The notes under the pieces were generated by a model that did not search any database, had not been told where the DNA came from, and was given only the letters and a program-made list of their open reading frames with translations. A stretch of 64,000 nucleotides of DNA from Poecilobothrus nobilitatus. Its lineage: Eukaryota > Arthropoda > Insecta > Diptera > Dolichopodidae. Of the stretch, positions 1 through 10,754 are shown one piece after another; the stretch's first letter is position 1, and each line of letters starts with the position of its first letter. Location: assembly GCA_947095535.1 (NCBI GenBank), contig OX352774.1:241577825-241641824 (forward strand). The letters are read 5' to 3'. Position numbers and translations under genes: made by a program.

Positions 1-1470
1 TCAATTCTTCATCCATATCTATAATATTTTAAACATTCATTCTAATATTATACATAATATTCATCCTGGAAAAGAAAATAAAGAATTGCCAAAAAAAAAT
101 CCTAACTAAATATTAAATCAGGTATCATGAAAATTCAAAATTTCATTGTCTAGTCGTATACATACATAATATTTATTTCCTTTTGTTTTGTTTGAAAGTA
201 AATAAAAAGTTTCCTTTCAGCCATTCAATTTTTTCATTCATTTTATTTTTTTTTTTTTTCAGTTTTTTTAACATTTTTGTTGAATGCAACAAGACAACAA
301 GATGAGAATTTTTTTATTTATATTTTAAAATTGGAAACCTGACCCGAAATGACATAAAATGTGTTTTTATTTACAAAAAAAACTCAAAAACAAAAAAAAA
401 AAAAGAAAAAGCAAAAAAAAAAAAAACAAGATGATAATGATGATGATATTTTATTGATTGGAATTGAGTTGTTTTTGAATCAATTCCCAGATTTTTGAAA
501 TCGAATCGAATTAAAATTGAAATGAGTAAAAAAAAAATTCTCTTAAGGATTTAAATGATTTTTGAATAAATAAATACTTTTATATAGGTTGTATTTTAAT
601 TCTCATTGTATATAGGGAAGTATCTCATTGAATTTGAAAATATATTTTTTATATATTTTTTAAGTTTTTTTAAGGTTGTATTTGTATTATTTAACAGGAT
701 GTAATAATTTTATTTGATTTCATATCGAAATTCATTTTTAAATTCATATTTTCATTTAAAAGGTAATTTTTTTTTTTTTATTTAATTTTATCCACAATAT
801 TTCTTCTATATGAGTTTTTTTTTTTTTTTTTTTTGAAAGTACAAAAAAAAAGAAAAACAAAAAAGAAAATTAATTATAATTTCAAATGTTTACACTGATA
901 CTAAAGTATACACGTCCGGATACAAATAATGATGAATGGATTTAAATAAAGTGTTTTTGTTTTTTTTGTATCATAAATTTCAATTTTAAATATTTTTTTA
1001 AATATAGAAATTTCTATTTTAGTTGCATTTTCAAAAATTTTCATTTTTTGTATTAACTTTCAATTGAATTATTGTATTATTTATTTTGTAAATCAATAGC
1101 GGATATTGTAAATTTATGATACGCTTTTTATTGCTATATTTTTTTTTTTTTTTGTTTGTATTTCTAATAAATTTCTAAATTCAGAATGATAATCAAATTC
1201 AAAAATATCATCAAAATTTTCTAATAATATTCTTGTTAAATCAGTATTAGATTATAATTTTTACATGATATATTTTGAATCAAATATTGGTTTAGTTGTA
1301 ATTTTCGTTTAGTATTAGAAACATTTCCGATAAAATACAAATAAAACTTCCATAACGGTTAGGAAATTTTATTTAGTTTTGGATTAATTAATAATACTCG
1401 ATGTGAGTTTAATATAATTTCTGTTTTCGATATTTGGTTTTGAATCAAAAAAATATTTGGCATATTATGT
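1..1470. other. A/T-rich intronic sequence, nothing recognised
   Basis: Poly-A and poly-T tracts with short A/T words. No open frame of note, no repeat match elsewhere in the window and no splice-site pair with a plausible exon. Confidence 0.5.
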
Positions 1471-1479
1471 GGGATGGGT

Positions 1480-1600
1480 ACAGAAAATCCCATTTGGTGT
1501 TTTGACTTACTGCAATGGGTTAAAACTCCCATGGGAGTTTTGTGTTTTAACGCTAAGGACAGAACTTCAAATATGGCTTCTGGTACATATTTTTATGGTA
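1480..1600. repeat. Palindrome-bearing repeat, copy 1
   Basis: It holds a perfect 20-bp palindrome at 1522-1541 (AAAACTCCCATGGGAGTTTT) preceded by TTTTGACTTACTGCAATG. The same words recur near 3.0-3.15 kb, so this is a repeated element rather than a chance hairpin. Its higher G+C stands out from the surroundings. Confidence 0.5.
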
Positions 1601-1989
1601 CTTTTAATTCATTAATTGATTGATTCATTAAAAAAAAAATAAATTCCGCAACCAAAAAAAAAAATTAAATACTTTCGCATATAATGTTATGAGAACTTAA
1701 TTATGTTATTAATTTATGTTATGAGTATTTTAAACAGATAATTTTGTTTTAATTTAAATTCCAAAAATTTTTGACTAATTGTGAACAAAATTAGTTTAGA
1801 AACTTCATTTTTTAAAAAGGTCCAAAATTGCCTCAAAAGCAAAATTAAATAAGCTTTCAATTTTGGGGATTGCTAACGGAAATGTTTAGAAAATTAATCT
1901 ATAATTTTCGAAATAATAAATTTCAAAATCTTACATTACAAGTTATATGAAAAACAATAAGTTAGAAATATGCATGTGTGATGTGAACA

Positions 1990-2412
1990 AAATCTTCTTC
2001 TTGTTTTGGCTCTACAGCTCGATATGAGCTTGGCCTTCTTCATAACATCTCTTCACGCATCACGATCTTGAGCAACATTTTTCCAACTTATAATTTGCAA
2101 CACTGGAGCGTCGTATTCATTTTTATTGAGGCATCTCATACGTGGCCTGCCTCTAGTTCTTTTTAGATCAGGTTTGATATTGAAAGCTCACTTTTGTACT
2201 CCGCTTTCACTCATTCGCATCATATGCCCAGCCCATTGTAGTCTTTGTGCCTTGGGAAATCTGACGACATCTTCTTGTTTAATAAATTCATCCAGTTCAG
2301 TTTTTTTATTGCTTTTTCTTATATATTCGCCGTTTTCCATCCTTATGGCGCCAAAAATTTTTCGTAAGATTTTTCTTTCAAAAACTCTTAGGTTATTATC
2401 GTTTGTGAACAA
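1990..2412 (-). pseudogene. Non-LTR retrotransposon reverse-transcriptase C-terminal remnant
   Basis: Reading leftwards from 2412, the frame gives VFERKILRKIFGAIR, then FPKAQRLQWAGHMMRM. After a frame change near 2190 it gives RTRGRPRMR and WKNVAQDRDAW followed by a stop codon and DVMKKAK. These are the hallmark blocks after the palm domain in the endonuclease/reverse-transcriptase proteins of many insect non-LTR elements (FERK.LR.IFG, RLRWAGH..RM, RGRPR.RW, W..VAQDR..W). The endonuclease and catalytic RT domains are absent, so it is a dead 5'-truncated tail, as is usual for non-LTR elements. It sits antisense-neutral in the intron, in the same direction as sick transcription. The clade (RTE-like or related) is uncertain. 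Confidence 0.85.
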
Positions 2413-2631
2413 AATAATAAGGAGACATTTTAGAGTTGGTTTGAAATTACAAAAATATGTTTAGCGGGTGCTTGTGGCCTCTCATTATTTTTAATATTTT
2501 GTTTGTTCAAATATTTTGATATAAATATTTTGGAAAAAACGTAAACCATCATTTCGTTACAAATTAAACAATTCCTTTTTATATTTTTTTTTCTTAAATA
2601 CATATTTCAGCAACAAAGCAGCACTAAGTAC

Positions 2632-2668
2632 CTCAAAGTATCCCAAAGAATCCCAAAGTATCCCAAAA
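2632..2668. repeat. Short 10-bp tandem repeat
   Basis: About four imperfect copies of TCCCAAAGTA in a row. Confidence 0.6.
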
Positions 2669-2989
2669 CTCCAATCAATTATTGAAATCTTTATTTAGAG
2701 GCTTTACTTTAGTATCTGCCGTTAGTTCAATTCTTTTTGTGCTTCTTGTGTATGTTGTGTAAAAAACATTTTCTGTGTCATATTATGTGCTTTTTCCAAA
2801 ATTTTTATAAAATATTTTCTATACAATTAGTTTTGACTTTAATAAAAAATATTTAGGAGAGCCACCTACTATAAAAAGATTATCTATAGTTACCGATAAA
2901 ATAAAAATTTAATTTCTGAAATTTATATTGAATGATTTATTTAAAAACCATGAAATAAAATAAAAACAATAACGACATAAATCTGCACA

Positions 2990-3180
2990 CGATCAAAAGT
3001 TTCATTGCTACTTTTAACTCACTTCAATGCGTCAAAAGTCTAAAGTCTGGTTGAAATAAAGAAAGATATTTTTTTTAGTGGAAGTTTAGTCTAACAGGTA
3101 AGTCAAAAGTTCCAATGGAACTTTTGGCCCTACACCAATTGGATTACACCTGGTCCTACACCTGTTGGATTATCTATAAA
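2990..3180. repeat. Palindrome-bearing repeat, copy 2
   Basis: It contains ACTTTTAACTCACTTCAATG near 3012 and, near 3105-3130, AAGTCAAAAGTTCC followed by its inverted copy GGAACTTTTG. The arms are about 11 bp around a one-base centre. It is related in wording and layout to the repeat at 1480-1600. The pair may be two insertions or the two ends of one element. Confidence 0.45.
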
Positions 3181-4110
3181 TCTTAAAAAAAAAAAACAAA
3201 AATTAAAATTACAGTGGTTGTTAAATCTTCTATCTCTATAATATTATAAACTAAAACGTTTTGATTTTGTTCAAAGTTAAATATATGTATTCGGAAAATC
3301 ATCAATAATATACTGTCAAATAAAAAATTTGAAATTTAGTTAATTTTTTTTTTCAGGTATACATTTTTGCAGTTTCCACATTTACTCTATAATAAATTTC
3401 TATTTTGTTTCTTAATTTCACTCATTACTCACCTATGCTTATAACAATATTCAAATATCTTCAGTTTAAAGTTTATAATAATGGATATTTTGAATTTAAA
3501 TACAAAAGAGCTGAAGTTTAGTAAGTTATCAACTAATTAACTTACTTTAATATTAAAATAATTTTTAACTTTCAACATTTAGTTATTTAAAATTTCAATG
3601 CTCTGCTGCATTTTTATTAAATTTTACTCCAATTTAATTTGATATGACTAAAAAAAAAATGATCGCAATTTTAAACGTTTTCTCATAAGTAATTTGATTT
3701 TTTTTTTATTCATTAATTTTAAACTTTGTCACTTTAATTTGAACTCTAAAGAAAAACAAAAAAAGGACAATTTCCAGTTTCATATATTATAAACATTTAA
3801 TGTAATTCAATGTATCAATGAAATTTGTAAATTTTTCTTCTACAGCCCCAGAATTACTAATGCAATTCAATTCAATTCACAAAAAAAAAAAAAAGAAACG
3901 AAAACGAAAACATTAAAATTTAAATTTACAATTCGTATTCGTTAACAGTACAATACGTAACGCAATGTAACGCTAATGAATTTAATTAAAGTGCAGAAAA
4001 ATACAATGCATTAAACTCTAAAGAGTGTGGGAAGATAATGAATGCGTGCAATCACTAATTCACAATTTAATTCATGTTAACTATAAAATGCATTTGCTGT
4101 TTTTTTTTTT
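3181..4110. other. A/T-rich intron, no gene
   Basis: No exon or repeat assignment. Near 3930-4070 a less A/T-only patch has clustered TAACG words and a TAATTAAAGTG homeodomain-type site. This could be regulatory but nothing proves it. Confidence 0.35.
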
Positions 4111-5690
4111 ATTATACCCGTACGATAGGATCGGGTATAATAAAATTACTCCTCCGTTTGTAACACCTCGAAATAAGCGAGCTAGATATACCTTCAAAGG
4201 TATGGATCGGATCAGAAAAAAATTCTAAGACTTTTGAGCCATGTCCGTCCGTCCGTCCGTCCGTCAGCACGCTAACTCAAAAACTAAGAAAGCTAGAATC
4301 TTGAAATTTCCACAAAATATTTTGGGAGTAATTTGTAGGTTCCCTATTTTTTTTGGTTGAGTTTGGACCAAGCCTTAGGGTAGCTCTCGAACACCTAACT
4401 TTTAGATCCCTACATTTTTTTTGCAATAGAGCTATGAAATTTTAACCGCTGATAGATCTCACAAAAATATTAATTTTATTTTTAATAACTTTTTTTTGTA
4501 GCCCCACCCGTTACGGAGCTACAGCTCCCCAAAGGTTCAAAAAAGCTCTATATTTAAATTGTTATAGCACAAGTTGTATAAGGTATATCTTCATTTTGAA
4601 AACGCTAAACGATTACTACTTTTATTAGCTTTAAAAGTGTATATACAATATATATATATTTGTGGCATACGGTGTCTTAATTTACCGTTATGCAAAACTA
4701 AAATTTTGCAAAATCCTTTAACCCTTCTATCTTCTAAACGGTTTAAGTTGGAAGCTTGACATTTTTACAGAAGTTAGATCTTTGAAAATAAGTATGAGTC
4801 ATTTCAGAAATTTTTTTTGTATCACCCCCCGTTTAGGAGCTGTAAGGAGTCAAAAACTGAAAATTTCCTATTTTTAAACACCTGTAACTGGAACACCTGT
4901 TAGAATTTTTTTAAAGTAATACACAAAAATTAAAGCTTCAATATCATACTCTTATTTCTCTTAACAACTTTTTTTAATAATATAGGGTTACTTTATAATT
5001 GACGAAAGTGTTACTTAATTTTTTCAAATTTTCTAACAAATTTCTTCAACAAATTTTTTGCATTTGTTTTATTCGATAATTTGAAATTGTTGAGGATATA
5101 ATGCGTAGTACATAAAAATGTAAATAAATATACAACATAACGGTTGCTTGAAGAATTTTTATTTATATGATAATGATATACATACATACTTATATAATAT
5201 CATGTTTATTTACATATCGTATATGTCACTAGTGAATGAATGATAAGAGTATATATGTATATTATATAGCGCCGTATTTACATACATATATGTATTTTAT
5301 TGTACTTATAAGAAATTATTCTGTCAATGGAATATTTAAATATAATATAATATAATATTTAAAATTATATTTACTATTTTGTACTAAGTAAATTTAATAT
5401 ACATTTACCGCTTAGTATTAAATGGTACTATAGAATATTTGAAAAAGTTTTGGATTGATAATCGTTATGTGGAAGGTTAGAATCTGCTTTCGAAGAATGT
5501 ACATATAAACATATAGTTTGAATATATGTACAACCCATAGTTCCAGAAATTATAAAATTCACCCAAATTATTTTAAAATACTAAAATATTAAAAAAAAAA
5601 TATTGTGAGCAGAGTGACAGGCTGTTAACATACTAACGGTTCGTACGGGTATCTAAGAGTTGACAAAGGCAACTGTATTCTTCCTCGTTT
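4111..5690 (+). mobile_element. HINE/mini-me-like element (family 1)
   Basis: It begins with a terminal hairpin (ATTATACCCG at 4111-4120, CGGGTATAAT at 4132-4141). ATACCCGTACGA at 4114-4125 is matched by its inverse TCGTACGGGTAT at 5641-5652, a 12-bp subterminal inverted repeat. A GTCC microsatellite lies at about 4245-4266 after the motif GAGCCATGTCCGTCC that is typical of dipteran mini-me elements. The 3' end has a small stem-loop (GTTG/CAAC around 5659-5673) and the terminus TCTTCCTCG before a T-tract. These traits fit non-autonomous Helentron-type elements. There is no coding capacity; the interior (CCCGTTACGGAGCTACAGC near 4507) is related to family 2. Confidence 0.7.
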
Positions 5691-6424
5691 TTTTTTTGTG
5701 GGTGATATCAAAAATTAGATTTAAATTAAATAATATGGGAGCAATAAATGGAATTTTTGAATTTAATTTTTTTTTTTTTTTTTGGTCTATGACAAATTTT
5801 GAAATTTTAATTTACAAGTTAATTGATTTTCTTAAAACCGTACTAATTTGTCTACAGTATAGTTAAAAACGTTTAAAACCTAATAATGAGAATCTTGAGT
5901 ATTTATTATTATTGTATGGAAAAACTTATCGATATTAAAAGAAACAATCGTATTATGGTATTATGTAAAAGGTTGTAGTAAATATTTTTTTTTTTTTTTT
6001 GCTTTTCTAATATTAATTTTCTAATTTTTTCAAGTGGTTTTTGTAATAATCATAAATTTTGTAGTATTGAAATTTGAAATACAAAATATAAAATACAAAA
6101 ACCGAATGAATGAATGAATAGAACAAAACGTTATGATAAGTAAAATAGAAGTTGAAAAAAAAAAAATATATATATTGAAATTTATTGTTATTAATATAAT
6201 GAAAATTGAAAAAATTGTTTATGATTAGAAAAATTGAAATCGATTAAAAGTTTTGTATTTGAATTGAAATTCAAAATAGTAAAAATCAAAAATAAATGAA
6301 GAAAAAAATATTTAGGTTCTGTTTTTGTTCTTACATATATTGAATATATTAACATTTATTAAAGTCTTTCTTCAAAATGTCCCTTCAAATTTTCTTACCC
6401 ACCCGACATAATATAATCTTAAAT
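5691..6424. other. A/T-rich intron, nothing recognised
   Basis: Poly-A and poly-T tracts and A/T words only. Confidence 0.5.
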
Positions 6425-6463
6425 TTTTCCTAAATCCATTTTCCTAAATCCATTTTCCTAAAA
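6425..6463. repeat. 14-bp tandem repeat
   Basis: Two and a half copies of TTTTCCTAAATCCA with exact 14-bp spacing. Confidence 0.7.
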
Positions 6464-6912
6464 ATTTTTACCATACTGTAACCCATATAAATTTGTATAT
6501 TATTTTTTTAAAACATACTCCATAAGTCTAAACTCTAAAAGTGTTCCTAAAAAAAACAGAAAAGTACAACTTATAACACTAAATTGATAAGCAAAATTCT
6601 GAACACTTCTGAATAAAAACAATCACTGTTCTAATTCTAATGAACATTTAAATATTATGTTCTTTTGTGTTTTAGAATGGTTTAAATTCATCTAGAACAA
6701 TTTATTAAACTTTGACTTAATTAAAATTATCTTGAAAGAAAATCGTTAAGAAAATTCCTTCCTTAGAAAAGTTCCTTAAGTTTCTTGAAATATAAGGTTT
6801 TCCAATTTGAGTGATATGATTTCTTTTCAAAAAAAAAAAAAACACACTAATTGTTAAGGAAATTCAAATGTTTTTTATTTAATGTGAAGTACAATTGATA
6901 CAATTCAGTTCT

Positions 6913-7180
6913 GAATAAAACGTCATTTAAATGGCCTCCACCACTTCTTTTGCAGGAACGAATTCGATTAACCCAATTTTCGAGCACTTTTTCCACTAAA
7001 TTAAGTCGTATGTCATAACAAAACTGTTGATTCTGGTGCGAAGAAAATCCACAAATTATTCATGAACAGCCATGATTACATTCACCTAAATTGACATTTT
7101 GTTGTGGTTTTTGGTCTGGTGGAATAATCGGTTCGTACTTCTTTCGAAATGAAGCTGGTAACACAGTTACTGTTATTTTT
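6913..7180 (-). pseudogene. DNA-transposase C-terminal remnant (Tc1/mariner-like)
   Basis: From 7020 leftwards, 36 uninterrupted codons read CYDIRLNLVEKVLENWVN then RIRSCKRSGGGHLNDVLF. This resembles the C-terminal end of Tc1/mariner-type DD34E transposases, where a helix with ENW..R...C is followed by GGH..D..F. To its right (7020-7180) related sequence continues in shifted frames with a stop codon, so the gene is broken. The catalytic D, D and E region is not present and no terminal inverted repeats were identified. The superfamily is inferred from this tail only. Confidence 0.55.
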
Positions 7181-7291
7181 GTTTTTTAACTTAATACGTA
7201 ATTCAATAATTTTCGACTAATATAACACACTCTATGTGTGTACATATTAAGTTTAAATGCATTAATTCAGTTTTAAATATTTTTATGTCGC

Positions 7292-7345
7292 GTGACTTTG
7301 TTTGGTTAAATTTCTGTCGGGTGATTTTGTTTGGTTAAATCCGGC
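7292..7345. repeat. 29-bp tandem duplication
   Basis: TGTTTGGTTAAAT recurs with 29-bp spacing at 7292 and 7321, each preceded by GTGA(C/T)TT. More G+C than its flanks. Confidence 0.6.
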
Positions 7346-7349
7346 CAGA

Positions 7350-9480
7350 AATGGGTGATTTTTGAAGTCTTCCGACCGTAAAAAAAAAAATAAATTTTAT
7401 TAAGATATTTCTTGTAAGTATTAAGTAGAAAGATAATATGGTATATCTCAAACTTATGAACTACTAATAGGCCAGTAATCGATTGTAACTGCAAATATAA
7501 AAGAGTTTTGTCAGAAAACCTTGGATTGTACTAAAACCTTATTGCATGTATAAATCATTTTTATAATTTTTTATTAAATTAGAATTTAAATTATAATGTA
7601 TAGTATTAAGTATAGTAGCAGCAGGGCTATCAGGTTTTAAATTAAATTAATTATTCAATTATGTTTACAATATTAATTTTTTTTTATTTTAATTCATATA
7701 ACTTCAATATTGTAGAAATACCATATTATTCTGATATTTTTATTTGTAGAAAAAGTTAAAGAGTATTTAAAGAGTTCATGTTTTTAAATATGGAACAACA
7801 AATTTGGAATAAGACCATGTATTCGGATAGGATATTTCTTAAAATTTGTTACAAAATTGTCAAATAGGTTAAATAAGTCTTTTTAGAGTAAGTATGTATG
7901 GGTTAAACTGAGGATCCTAATCCTATCGTAAGTATAGGTTCTTATTGAATATGGAGTTGTTACGGATAAATTTGTAAAAAGAAATTTCTGTTTGATCCAA
8001 TATTATGTCTGTCAAGTTATCCTGTCTTAATATCATTGGATTTCTATGTAAGTGGATTCTGAAAGAAAAAGTCTATAAAATAGAAAAAGAAACACGGGAG
8101 CGATTAATAATAATAAATCACTTCGAAAATGCTTGTCCAAAGAAAAGTATAAGATGCTACTAGACTAAAGAGTGATTCAGTATCTTTTTAATTTTGTTGG
8201 TTTCTGTTAACTTTGCTAGCAAATATTTCAATTTCAATCTTTAAAAAAAAATTAACCAATCCGAAATGGTACATTTCTGGAGATTTTAGTAAAACAATTT
8301 CCGTCATAAAATAAATCCGGGAAAATCAGTATACATAAGCCTGGACTATAGACTGTGAGATACACTGTTTACTGTGAGATTTCCTAATTGTATTATTTAA
8401 ATACATGAATCATTATATAACTTTTTAATTTATTTTCCAATTAATTTTTTTTATTATTTAAAAATAACTTTAGGCTATTTTTTTTTGTTAAAACAGAAAA
8501 CCAAATTCAGAAAATATTAAAATAATTTTTCTAGTAATTTTAATTAGTGCAAAACCTAAAAAAAAAAAAACAAAAAAAACATTTTAAAAATTCCAAAACA
8601 ATTCCTAACAAACAAAATAGTAATTTTTTTTTAATCATAAAAATTTTTATAAGCGTGAAAAACCAAAAAAAAAAAATTATTAATGCTTTGCTTTACAGTT
8701 TTTCCTCATGGTTTTTTTTTATCGTTTCATTCATAGAAAAATTTAATAGAAATTTTCGCACTAATTTAAATACGCTCACGGTAATAACAATAACAATAAT
8801 GAGTAATGACGCTTAAACAGAAAAATAAAATTTGGCGGTTCAATGTGTACACAATCTTCAGGCTACTGAACCACAAAATACACTACAATTCACCATATAA
8901 CGCACTGTTTATTATAAAACATAACAATAGATAGCCATTTTGGTTTTTTTTTGTTCTTATTTTTTTTTTTGGCCTGTTCTAATTCTAAATTCGATTTTCA
9001 ATGTTTTTTAATGACTGGGTGGTGGTGATTCAGTTATATTTTTACGAGGTGTGAAAATTTTTTCGGAATTTGTTTATTTGTTTATAAAAATAAACAAAAA
9101 AAAATAAAAAAATTCATTAACCTTAAATTGAAATGTTTGTTTTTTATTTTTTGTTATTTTTTGAAAATTTAATAAAAAGTCGATGTGGTTAACAAAAAAA
9201 AAAAAATTAAAATAAACAAAAACTGAAATTTGTCTTTTTGTTTTTTCTTTTTTTTTAAAAAAATTTTTAAAAAATAATAAAAACATAATATAAAGAATGA
9301 AGCAATCATTTTGTACATTTTGTTTTTCCTAATTTAAATTCTATTGAGATGGTTAAGAATAATTAATTATGTTAGAAATTCCTGAAACATTTTAAAAACA
9401 AACAAAAAACAAAATCTTTAAGATTTTCAAAATGTTTTACTGTTATATATAAAAATTCTATTTCAACATTTAAGACTTAA
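7350..9480. other. A/T-rich intron, nothing recognised
   Basis: Open frames here (8547-8816 plus, 9074-9286 minus) are lysine/asparagine/phenylalanine runs translated from A/T tracts. No splice-bounded exon is supported. Confidence 0.5.
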
Positions 9481-9518
9481 TTTGCTAAAGGAGTGTAAGA
9501 AAATCCTTAAGGTTATAG

Positions 9519-9890
9519 ACACTACTGCATGTTGTAACCCAGTGATGGTCCTGAGTCTCTAGCAAATAGTAATTGTTATCTCATGTAGGAAGATGTCATA
9601 CTACTGCACGTTGTAACTGTTAATGGCTGGTTCTCTAATAGCAAAATAGTAGTAATAATACGCTGATTCAATGTTTCCTTACGGCCTCATTTCCCAATTC
9701 AAAGTTCCCATATCCTAATTCTTTCTATCCTATCCTATCCCTCCTAGCCAATATACTGCATTAGCAATTAGAGATTACATCCCTTTGTAATGGATAAAAC
9801 TGGTTTTAATCAGTAAGAATCTGACACTTCTAAGAGGGTATTTTTGTTGTCTTTGGAAAATTCCCACCTTTCTTAAGCAAAAAAATATGA
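9519..9890. repeat. Interspersed repeat with 79-bp internal duplication
   Basis: ACTACTGCATGTTGTAAC at 9521 recurs as ACTACTGCACGTTGTAAC at 9600, each followed by a TGGTCC/TGGTTC...TAGCAAA stretch. The right part (about 9719-9800: TTCTTTCTATCC, CCTAGCCAATATACTGC) resembles 44131-44215, so it is a dispersed family. Class unknown; no coding signal. Confidence 0.45.
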
Positions 9891-10581
9891 TAGAGAGCAA
9901 CCTGAACTTGAAAAAAAGAAAAGTAAAAGTAAAAATTGAAGTAGAAGGTTAATCGTACGCAACTCTTGGAGCAATCGTAGGAAATTTTAGAGCACCCAAC
10001 TATTTTCGGTTTAGAAACACATTTATGAAATTGTAATTAGATTTAATTCAAATTTTTTGTAATTCAAAATTAATAAGAGTAAGGCAGATAGCCTACATGT
10101 GGACAAAGGGTCCAAAATTGCTCTAAATTTAAATATGGCATAGTAACAAAATTTATTTGACATTTAGTTGATGGGTTGATTCAATCAAAGCTCAATTATT
10201 ATCATTATCTTATGGTAGTTTTTGCCTTTAAAATATTTTCTCTATTACTTACAAAATAGAAATTTAATGTTTAGAAATTTTGTACTTTTAAAATACTGAC
10301 ATATTTCAAACCCTATACATATTATTTTAAAATTCCATCATGTTTTCAATAATTTATACCGTCAATTAAAATGTAAAATGTTTATTTTTTTTTTTTAAAT
10401 ATTGTTTTTAATTCCATGAATTTATTGTTAATATTTTGTTTTAGAATTAATTGAGGTTAACATTTTTATTTATAATTAAGTTTTAATTGATTCATAAAAA
10501 AAAACCATAAATGAAATGAAAAAAAATAAAGTAGTCTAATGAAGAAATTTAAAATTAATTGTATATTTTTGTTAAACTTAC

Positions 10582-10752
10582 CATTTGTTGTTGATTTTTT
10601 GGCTTTTTAATTAAATCAGGTACTTTAAATGATGTTACAGCTTCAATGACATCAGCTAAAAGTAATCCATCACGACAATCAGCTGATAAATCGGTTACTT
10701 TACGTTTTGATTTAGCACGTTCTAAATAATAATTAGCCCAATCAGTGTAAAT
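10582..10752 (-). CDS. sick: sickie (neuron navigator) exon 2, first half of calponin-homology domain, residues 36-92
   Basis: Exactly 57 codons lie between an acceptor (AG at 10754-10753, preceded by a T-rich tract) and a consensus GTAAGT donor (10581-10576). The translation begins IYTDWANYYLERAK, contains the CH-core motif DCRDGLLLADVIEAV and ends PDLIKKPKNQQQM. This pattern (IYTDWAN, a basic KRK stretch, DL..D..DG.LLA..I..V, then PKN..QM) is that of the neuron-navigator CH domain as in vertebrate NAV2 and NAV3, and of Drosophila sickie. CH domains in this family are tied to actin and cytoskeletal functions. The domain is cut here: the second half, and the later coiled-coil and AAA parts of NAV proteins, must lie left of the window. 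Both exon ends are phase 0, so the exon could be skipped without frame loss. Family identity is strong; the symbol is by orthology with the only fly NAV. Confidence 0.92.
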
Positions 10753-10754
10753 CT

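Larger units (their letters stand above)
1..10581 (-). other. sick: Partial sick intron after the CH-domain exon
   Basis: It starts at the GTAAGT donor (10581) and reaches the left edge. The missing second half of the CH domain was looked for on the minus strand here and not found. This span therefore reads as intron containing only A/T-rich sequence and repeat relics. Confidence 0.7.

Noticed and set aside
2126..2464. 112-codon plus-strand frame
   Set aside because: It is the antisense of the reverse-transcriptase remnant on the minus strand, which carries the recognisable motifs.
1..10581. Second half of the CH domain on the minus strand
   Set aside because: Searched for the expected NAV continuation (F/I-x-N, CL.FL, LFFSLSR-like words) and found none; the next exon must lie outside the window.
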